Assembly: GCF_035998295.1 (NCBI RefSeq)
Contig: NZ_DASYHS010000190.1
Location: 1 to 12,866, forward strand
Direction: 5' to 3'
DNA: 12,866 bases
Origin: DASYHS01 sp035998295
GTDB taxonomy: Bacteria > Pseudomonadota > Alphaproteobacteria > Azospirillales > Azospirillaceae
Shown: positions 6,623-12,866 of the stretch, piece by piece
How the letters are laid out: every line of letters starts with the position of its first letter
Numbering within the stretch: the first letter of the stretch is position 1
Notes under the pieces: model-generated
What the model saw: only the letters and a program-made list of their open reading frames with translations
Databases searched by the model: none
What the model was told of the DNA's origin: nothing
Made by a program: the position numbers and the translations under genes

Positions 6623-8509
6623 ATGAGACGTTTTCTGGCCGCCGTCACCCTCCTCGGCCTCGCGGCGTTCGGCACGCTGCCCGGCGCCGCCGCGCAGGAC
6701 CCGGCCACCCAGAACCCGGCCGCCCAAAATCCTGCCACCCAGAATCCTGCCGCCCAGAATCCTCCCGAAGTGACCGAGACCTGGGCGGTCGCGGAGTTCG
6801 GCGAGCCGCTCTACGGCCCCGACATGCCCCACTGGCCCTACGCGAACCCGAACGCGCCCAAGGGCGGCTCGGTGAAGCTCGGCGTCCAGGGCGGGTTCGA
6901 CAGCCTGAACACCTACATCCTGCGCGGCTCCTGGCCCGCCGGCATCGGCGTCATCAACGACAGCCTGATGACCGGCTCGGGGGACGAGCTCTCCAGCGCC
7001 TACGGCCTGGTCGCCGAGAGCGTCTCCTATCCCGAGGACAGGAGCTGGGCGGAGTTCAAGCTGCGGCCCGAGGCGCGCTGGCACGACGGCGAGCCGGTCA
7101 CCGCCGGCGACTTCAAATACGCCTTCGACGTGATCCGGGAGCACGGCCGCCCGTTTCTGCGGAGCTTCTATGAGGACGTCGCGGGCGCGGAGGTCGTCGA
7201 CGACCACCGCATCCGCTTCACCTTCAAGACCAAGGGCAGCATGAAGCCGCTGATGGCGGTGGCCGGCCTGTCGCCGCTGCCGCGCCACTGGTGGTCCCAG
7301 CCCGGCCGCGACATCACGCGCACGACGCTGGAGCCGATCCTCGGCAACGGGCCCTACCGGATCAAGTCGATCGATCCCGGCCGCTCGATCACCTACGAGC
7401 TGGTCGACGACTACTGGGCCAAGGACCTGAACGTCGCCCGCGGGCTCAACAACATCCGCGAGATCACGTACGAGTACTACCTCGACGACACGGTCCTGTT
7501 CGAGGCGTTCATGGGCGGGCAAGTCGATTTCCGCGACGAGAACCGGGCCCAGCGCTGGGCCAACAGCTACAACCGGCCCGAGGTCGACGACGGGCGCATC
7601 GTCAAGCGCGTCCTGCCCGACAACATGCCGAGCGGCGCGCGCGGGATCATGATCAACACCCGCCGGGACCGCTTCAAGGACGTGCGGGTGCGCGAGGCGC
7701 TGGCGCATCTCTACGATTTCGAGTGGATGCAGAAGAACATCCTCTACGGCCAGTACAAGCGCGCCGAGAGCTGGTTCCCGAACTCCGAGTTCGGCGCCAC
7801 CGGCAAGCCGACCCAGGCCGAGCAGCGCATCCTCGACAAGTACAAGGACCGCGTGCGCCCCGAGGTGCTGAACGAGGCGTTCGAGGCGCCGACGACGGAC
7901 GCCAGCGGCAACATCCGCGACAACCAGCGCATCGCGCTGCGCCTGTTCAAGGAGGCCGGCTGGGAGCTGAAGAACGGAAAGCTGGTCGACGCCCAGGGCC
8001 GCCAGTTCCAACTCGAGCTCCTGCTCAACGGCCCGATCTCCCAGCGCCTGATGGAGGTCTACGCGCGCAACCTGACCCGTTCCGGCATCGACGCCTCGGT
8101 GCGCATCGTCGACAGCGCGCAGTACCAAGTCCGCATGGACGAGTTCGACTACGACATGTCGCCGGTCGCCTTCAACTTCTTCCCGCCCCCCGGCCCGGAG
8201 CAGCGCAGCTATTTCGGCTCGGCCGCCGCGGATACCGACGGCACCGGCAACTATTCCGGCATCAAGGACCCCGTCGTCGACGCCCTGATCGAGGAGCTGG
8301 TCGTGGCCGAGGACATCGACACGCTGGCCGCGATCAACCGCTCGCTCGACCGCATCCTGCTGTGGGGCTGGTACATGGTCCCGCAGTACTACAACGACGA
8401 ATACCGGCTGGCCTACTGGAACAAGTTCGGCCATCCCGAGAGGATGCCGAAATACGGCGTCGGCTTCCCGACCACGTGGTGGATCGACCCCAAGAAGGCC
8501 GGGTCCTGA
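6623..8509 (+). CDS. yejA: Peptide/microcin-C-type ABC transporter substrate-binding protein
   Basis: This 628-residue periplasmic family 5 solute-binding protein delivers substrate to the YejBEF importer. A Sec signal peptide (about 1-24, MRRFLAAVTLLGLAAFGTLP then GAAA) has a likely AxA-type cleavage near 24/25. No lipobox Cys is present, so it should be soluble in the periplasm. Next is a low-complexity linker of pentapeptide repeats (26-47). The mature domain then opens with HWPYANPNAPKGGSVKLG (70-87) and GGFDSLNTYILRG, which is diagnostic of YejA-like rather than DppA/OppA proteins. WHDGEPVTAGDFKYAFDVI is the usual family 5 motif. E. coli YejA is 604 residues. In enterobacteria YejABEF imports microcin C and other peptides; the substrate here is unknown. 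The start at 6623 has GGAGCGAGG upstream and leads directly into the signal peptide. yejB follows after 35 nt. Confidence 0.94.
   Translation: MRRFLAAVTLLGLAAFGTLPGAAAQDPATQNPAAQNPATQNPAAQNPPEVTETWAVAEFGEPLYGPDMPHWPYANPNAPKGGSVKLGVQGGFDSLNTYILRGSWPAGIGVINDSLMTGSGDELSSAYGLVAESVSYPEDRSWAEFKLRPEARWHDGEPVTAGDFKYAFDVIREHGRPFLRSFYEDVAGAEVVDDHRIRFTFKTKGSMKPLMAVAGLSPLPRHWWSQPGRDITRTTLEPILGNGPYRIKSIDPGRSITYELVDDYWAKDLNVARGLNNIREITYEYYLDDTVLFEAFMGGQVDFRDENRAQRWANSYNRPEVDDGRIVKRVLPDNMPSGARGIMINTRRDRFKDVRVREALAHLYDFEWMQKNILYGQYKRAESWFPNSEFGATGKPTQAEQRILDKYKDRVRPEVLNEAFEAPTTDASGNIRDNQRIALRLFKEAGWELKNGKLVDAQGRQFQLELLLNGPISQRLMEVYARNLTRSGIDASVRIVDSAQYQVRMDEFDYDMSPVAFNFFPPPGPEQRSYFGSAAADTDGTGNYSGIKDPVVDALIEELVVAEDIDTLAAINRSLDRILLWGWYMVPQYYNDEYRLAYWNKFGHPERMPKYGVGFPTTWWIDPKKAGS
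6698..6763 (+). repeat. In-frame 15-bp repeats encoding NPA(T/A)Q linker in YejA
   Basis: Residues 26-47 read DPATQ, NPAAQ, NPATQ, NPAAQ, then NP. That is four full pentapeptides (15 bp each), or equally a 10-residue (30-bp) unit in two copies, plus a partial copy. They lie directly after the predicted signal-peptide cleavage site. The later copies use AAT and CCT codons, which are unusual in this GC-rich background, while the first use AAC and CCG. Confidence 0.88.
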
Positions 8510-8544
8510 CACGGCACCGGCCCTGAGCAGCACTGGAATCCGCG

Positions 8545-9651
8545 ATGCTCGCCTATATCGTCCGCCGCCTGCTCCTGATCATCCCGACCCTGCTCGGGAT
8601 CATGGTCATCAACTTCCTGATCGTCCAGGCCGCCCCCGGCGGCCCGATCGAGCAGGTGATCGCCCAGCTCGAGGGCACCGCCGTCGACGCGACGGCGCGC
8701 ATCGGCGGCTCGTCGGGCGGCGACCTGCAAAGCCAGGCCCCGTCGGCTGGCGGCGGCGACGCTGCCAGCCGCTACCGCGGCGCCCAGGGCCTCCCCCCGG
8801 AGTTCATCGAGCAGCTCGAGCGCGAGTTCGGCTTCGACAAGCCGCTGCACGAGCGCTTCCTGCTGATGATCGGCAACTATCTCGCCTTCGACTTCGGCAC
8901 CAGCTACTTCCGCGACACGCGCGTCATCGACCTCGTGATCGACAAGCTGCCGGTGTCGATCTCGCTCGGCCTGTGGACGACGCTGATAACCTATCTGGTC
9001 TCGATCCCGCTCGGCATCCGCAAGGCCGTGCGCGACGGCTCGCGCTTCGACGTCTGGTCGAGCGCCGTCGTGATCGTCGGCTACGCGATCCCGAGCTTCC
9101 TGTTCGCGGTGCTGCTGATCGTCATGTTCGCGGGCGGGCGCTACTTCGACTTGTTCCCGCTGCGCGGCCTCTTCAGCGACAACTGGGCCGACCTGCCCTG
9201 GTGGCGCCAGGTCCTCGACTATTTCTGGCACCTGGCGCTGCCGGTCGCGGCGATGGTCGTCGGCGGCTTCGCCGGGCTGACCATGCTGACCAAGAACAGC
9301 TTCATAGAAGAGATCAACAAGCAGTACGTGACCACCGCGCGCGCCAAGGGGCTGGGCGAGGGGCGGGTGCTGTACGGCCACGTGTTCCGCAACGCGATGC
9401 TGATCGTGGTCGCCGGCTTCCCCGGCGCCTTCGTCGGCATCCTGTTCACGGGCGCGCTGCTGATCGAGGTGATCTTCTCGCTCGACGGGCTCGGGCTGCT
9501 GGGCTTCGAGGCGGCGATCAACCGCGACTATCCCGTGATGTTCGGCACCCTCTACTTCTTCACGCTGTTGGGTTTGATCATGAATCTCGTCGGCGACCTC
9601 ACCTACGTGGCGGTCGACCCCCGCATCGACTTCGAGGCGAGGCGGACATGA
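8545..9651 (+). CDS. yejB: ABC transporter permease YejB
   Basis: This 368-residue inner-membrane permease pairs with YejE to form the translocation channel. An N-terminal transmembrane segment (about 8-28, RLLLIIPTLLGIMVINFLIV) precedes a long periplasmic insert (about 30-130) rich in Gly, Ser and Gln. The remaining helices follow at about 138-158, 172-198, 228-248, 285-310 and 335-352. The EAA loop that docks on the ATPase is at about 262-284 (VTTARAKGLGEGRVLYGHVF). The length matches E. coli YejB (364). The large insert between the first two helices is characteristic of YejB compared with DppB/OppB. The Shine-Dalgarno before 8545 is weak. The gene ends with an ATGA overlap (9648-9651) with yejE, indicating translational coupling. 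Confidence 0.94.
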   Translation: MLAYIVRRLLLIIPTLLGIMVINFLIVQAAPGGPIEQVIAQLEGTAVDATARIGGSSGGDLQSQAPSAGGGDAASRYRGAQGLPPEFIEQLEREFGFDKPLHERFLLMIGNYLAFDFGTSYFRDTRVIDLVIDKLPVSISLGLWTTLITYLVSIPLGIRKAVRDGSRFDVWSSAVVIVGYAIPSFLFAVLLIVMFAGGRYFDLFPLRGLFSDNWADLPWWRQVLDYFWHLALPVAAMVVGGFAGLTMLTKNSFIEEINKQYVTTARAKGLGEGRVLYGHVFRNAMLIVVAGFPGAFVGILFTGALLIEVIFSLDGLGLLGFEAAINRDYPVMFGTLYFFTLLGLIMNLVGDLTYVAVDPRIDFEARRT

Positions 9652-10766
9652 GCGGACGCTTTCTCGGGATGCGCGTGACGCCGCTGACGCAGCGGCGGAT
9701 CGCGAACTTCAAGGCCAACCGGCGCGGCTGGTGGTCGCTCTGGATCTTCCTGGTCCTGTTCGTGCTGTCCCTGTTCGCGGAGTTCATCGCGAACGACCGG
9801 CCGCTGCTGGTGCGCTACGAGGACGAATTCTACTACCCGATCTTCCAGACCTATCCCGAGACGACGTTCGGCGGCGAGTTCGAGATGGCGGCCGACTACC
9901 GCGATCCCTTCGTCGCCGAGCTGATCGACGAGAAGGGCTGGATGGTCTGGCCGCCGATCCCCTACAGCTACCGGACCATCAACTACGACCTGCCGGTGCC
10001 GGCCCCGGCCCCGCCCTCGGCGGAGAACTGGCTCGGCACCGACGACCAGGGCCGCGACGTGGTGGCGCGGCTGATCTACGGCTTCCGCATCTCGGTGCTG
10101 TTCGGGCTGACCCTGACCCTGCTCAGCTCGGTGATCGGCGTCGCGGCCGGCGCGGTGCAGGGCTATTTCGGCGGCTGGACCGACCTGCTGTTCCAGCGCT
10201 TCATCGAGATCTGGTCGGGCATGCCGACGCTCTACCTGCTGATCATCCTGGCCAGCGTGGTCGAGCCGAACTTCTGGTGGCTGCTGATCCTGCTGCTGCT
10301 GTTCTCCTGGATGTCGCTGGTCGGCGTGGTGCGGGCGGAGTTCCTGCGCGCGCGCAACTTCGACTACGTGCGCGCCGCCCGCGCGCTCGGCGCCGGCAAC
10401 GTCTCGATCATGGTCAAGCACGTGCTCCCCAACGCGATGGTGGCGACGCTGACCCTCCTGCCCTTCATCCTGAACGGCTCGATCACGACGCTGACGGCGC
10501 TCGACTTCCTGGGCTTCGGCCTGCCGCCGGGCTCGCCGTCGCTGGGCGAGCTGCTGGCCCAGGGCAAGGCCAACCTGCAGGCGCCGTGGCTGGGCCTGAC
10601 CGCGTTCTTCGTGCTGGCGATCATGCTGAGCCTGCTGATCTTCATCGGCGAGGCCGTGCGCGACGCCTTCGATCCGCGCAAGAACATCATGCACCTGCCG
10701 CAGGCCAAGGCGGTGCAGGTGAAGAAGGAAGTCTCCACGGTTCCCGGAAGCAAGGCGGCCGAGTGA
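9648..10766 (+). CDS. yejE: ABC transporter permease YejE
   Basis: This 372-residue inner-membrane permease is the partner of YejB. An N-terminal OppC-type segment, with TPLTQRRIANFKANRRGWWS before a transmembrane helix (about 29-48), is followed by a periplasmic region (50-130). That region has the YejE-type motif YPETTFGGEFEMAADYRDP and ends in NWLGTDDQGRDVVARLIYG (128-146), a signature shared by family 5 permeases. Further helices lie at about 148-170, 195-228, 262-290 and 318-336. The EAA loop is at about 240-262 (YVRAARALGAGNVSIMVKHV). E. coli YejE is 341 residues. The frame is open upstream to 8973 inside yejB; the ATG at 9648 is chosen because it overlaps the yejB stop (ATGA) and begins the conserved protein. 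yejF begins 1 nt after its stop. Confidence 0.94.
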   Translation: MSGRFLGMRVTPLTQRRIANFKANRRGWWSLWIFLVLFVLSLFAEFIANDRPLLVRYEDEFYYPIFQTYPETTFGGEFEMAADYRDPFVAELIDEKGWMVWPPIPYSYRTINYDLPVPAPAPPSAENWLGTDDQGRDVVARLIYGFRISVLFGLTLTLLSSVIGVAAGAVQGYFGGWTDLLFQRFIEIWSGMPTLYLLIILASVVEPNFWWLLILLLLFSWMSLVGVVRAEFLRARNFDYVRAARALGAGNVSIMVKHVLPNAMVATLTLLPFILNGSITTLTALDFLGFGLPPGSPSLGELLAQGKANLQAPWLGLTAFFVLAIMLSLLIFIGEAVRDAFDPRKNIMHLPQAKAVQVKKEVSTVPGSKAAE

Positions 10767-10767
10767 G

Positions 10768-12435
<1,668 letters not shown>

Positions 12436-12447
12436 GCGGCCCCGTCC

Positions 12448-12468
12448 GGCCGGGCGTTCCGCCCGGCC
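12448..12468 (+). terminator. Hairpin just after yejF, no T tract
   Basis: GGCCGGGCG (12448-12456) pairs perfectly with 12460-12468 around a 3-nt loop (TTC), 12 nt after the yejF stop. The position and 9-bp GC stem suit a terminator or a 3'-end-protecting structure. No T run follows, so it would be a non-canonical terminator or work together with Rho. Confidence 0.5.
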
Positions 12469-12492
12469 TCCTGCTGCCCCCTGACGTCCGCC

Positions 12493-12522
12493 GCCGAGGA
12501 GCCGGAACCCCCGGCCCTCGGC
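12493..12522 (+). terminator. Second GC-rich hairpin downstream of yejF
   Basis: GCCGAGG (12493-12499) pairs with 12516-12522, and GCCGG (12501-12505) with 12511-12515. This gives 12 bp with one bulged A (12500) and a 5-nt loop. It again lacks a T run. A third, weaker hairpin with one bulge lies at 12543-12562. Together they fill most of the region between the yej operon and the regulator promoter. Confidence 0.4.
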
Positions 12523-12612
12523 CGCCCCGGCTGAGAAGTCGCGACCGCCTCGCCGGCGGGTCTGCGCGCGCGCCCCCACGAGCCCCGCGAAACGGCGCTT
12601 TCACGAAGCATA

Positions 12613-12641
12613 TTGCACGCCACCGAACCTCGACGTATGCT
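12613..12641 (+). promoter_or_regulatory. Sigma70-like promoter of the IclR-family regulator
   Basis: TTGCAC (12613-12618) and TATGCT (12636-12641) are separated by exactly 17 nt, in a locally AT-richer stretch that stands out from its surroundings. The hexamers match consensus at 4/6 (TTGaCA compared with TTGCAC) and 4/6. The predicted transcription start is near 12648, just before the operator and about 60 nt before the ATG. Confidence 0.58.
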
Positions 12642-12651
12642 TTGAACGTAG

Positions 12652-12681
12652 TTACGGAAGCTATTCCGTAATTACGGAATA
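12652..12681. promoter_or_regulatory. Three-half-site palindromic operator upstream of the IclR-family gene
   Basis: TTACGGAA occurs at 12652-12659 and 12672-12679, and its inverse TTCCGTAA at 12664-12671. The right pair forms a perfect 20-bp palindrome, TATTCCGTAATTACGGAATA (12662-12681). The left pair forms 8-bp arms around GCTA (12652-12671). The two dyad centres (12661.5 and 12671.5) are 10 bp apart, so they lie on the same DNA face. The site begins a few bases after the predicted transcription start, the expected place for repression. Autoregulation by the adjacent IclR-type protein is the natural inference, since the family commonly binds such palindromes as dimers or tetramers. Confidence 0.72.
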
Positions 12682-12709
12682 AAGATAGGCCGGCCGGGGA
12701 GGCATCGCG

Positions 12710-12866
12710 ATGAAGCGCGACGGGGAGCGCGACGGGGAGAACGGCGAAGCGGGACGCGAGCGGCGAAGCCGGGTCAGCGGTATCGACCGGGCGTTCCAGA
12801 TCCTCGACGACCTGATGGAACGCGGGACGCCGGCCACCGCCTACGACATCGCCAGGAGCATCGGCG
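12710..12866 (+). CDS. IclR-family transcriptional regulator (5' end only)
   Basis: Only the first 52 codons are in the window; the gene continues past 12866. After a charged, low-complexity tail (1-20, with an RDGE RDGE repeat), the protein reads SGIDRAFQILDDLMERG then TPATAYDIARSIG. This matches the first two helices of the IclR winged helix-turn-helix: the common opening is (S/V)xxRAxxILxxL followed by a xxxxDIA motif. The family are one-component regulators with a C-terminal effector-binding domain, which cannot be seen here, so the ligand is unknown. The start at 12710 is well supported by GGGGAGG (12696-12702), 7 nt upstream. It is likely to repress itself through the operator at 12652-12681. 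It lies on the same strand as yejABEF, but hairpins and its own promoter separate them. Confidence 0.85.
   Translation, partial: MKRDGERDGENGEAGRERRSRVSGIDRAFQILDDLMERGTPATAYDIARSIG
12715..12738 (+). repeat. 12-bp tandem duplication in the regulator N-terminus
   Basis: GCGCGACGGGGA at 12715-12726 is repeated exactly at 12727-12738, duplicating RDGE at residues 3-6 and 7-10. It is in frame and confined to the tail ahead of the DNA-binding domain. Confidence 0.88.

Noticed and set aside
5582..8533. A 983-codon open frame on the minus strand, antisense to hisN, the acidic gene and yejA
   Set aside because: Very long antisense frames are common at this GC content. The translation is Arg/Ala/Val-rich with no domain pattern. 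Its apparent repeat (RILGG units) is only the complement of the YejA linker repeat.
12493..12522. Riboswitch or attenuator for the IclR-family gene
   Set aside because: It lies upstream of that gene's predicted promoter, so it would not be in its transcript, and no leader peptide or known riboswitch motif is seen.

Overview
The window is very GC-rich (roughly 70% by eye). It reads as an alphaproteobacterial chromosome, probably a Rhodospirillales- or Rhizobiales-like lineage. The evidence is the protein families, in particular a membrane-anchored CycM-type cytochrome c beside kdsB and pheA, an alphaproteobacterial-style prephenate dehydratase, and HisN-type histidinol phosphatase. It is densely coded and mostly housekeeping. 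I see no tRNA, rRNA, CRISPR array, insertion sequence or phage gene.

Layout. Positions 54-1037 (+) encode the NADH pyrophosphatase NudC. It converges on a minus-strand series, in transcription order kdsB (4164-3385, CMP-KDO synthesis for LPS), pheA (3349-2486, phenylalanine synthesis) and dgt (2412-1069, dNTP triphosphohydrolase); dgt has its own candidate promoter. Divergent from kdsB is a membrane-anchored cytochrome c (4288-4830, CycM-like), closed by a strong intrinsic terminator. Then come hisN (5004-5798) and an unrecognised very acidic small protein (5863-6357).

The second half is a complete four-gene ABC importer operon, yejA-yejB-yejE-yejF (6623-12435). It encodes a periplasmic binding protein, two permeases and a double-ATPase subunit, and is the peptide/microcin-C-type transporter family. 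Gene junctions are tight: 35 nt, a 4-nt overlap, and 1 nt. Two GC-rich hairpins follow yejF. The window ends in the first 52 codons of an IclR-family regulator (12710 onward). Upstream of it is a good sigma70-like promoter followed by a striking three-half-site operator (12652-12681).

The two most interesting signals are not genes. The first is the operator, in which two palindromes share a central half-site and are offset by one helical turn. The second is a recurring class of very short (12-16 bp) tandem duplications at gene boundaries and in N-terminal coding regions: 1-32, 5803-5842, 6351-6392, 6698-6763, 10761-10782 and 12715-12738. I found no convincing undescribed defence, toxin or mobile system. 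The acidic protein at 5863-6357 is the only gene of unknown function.
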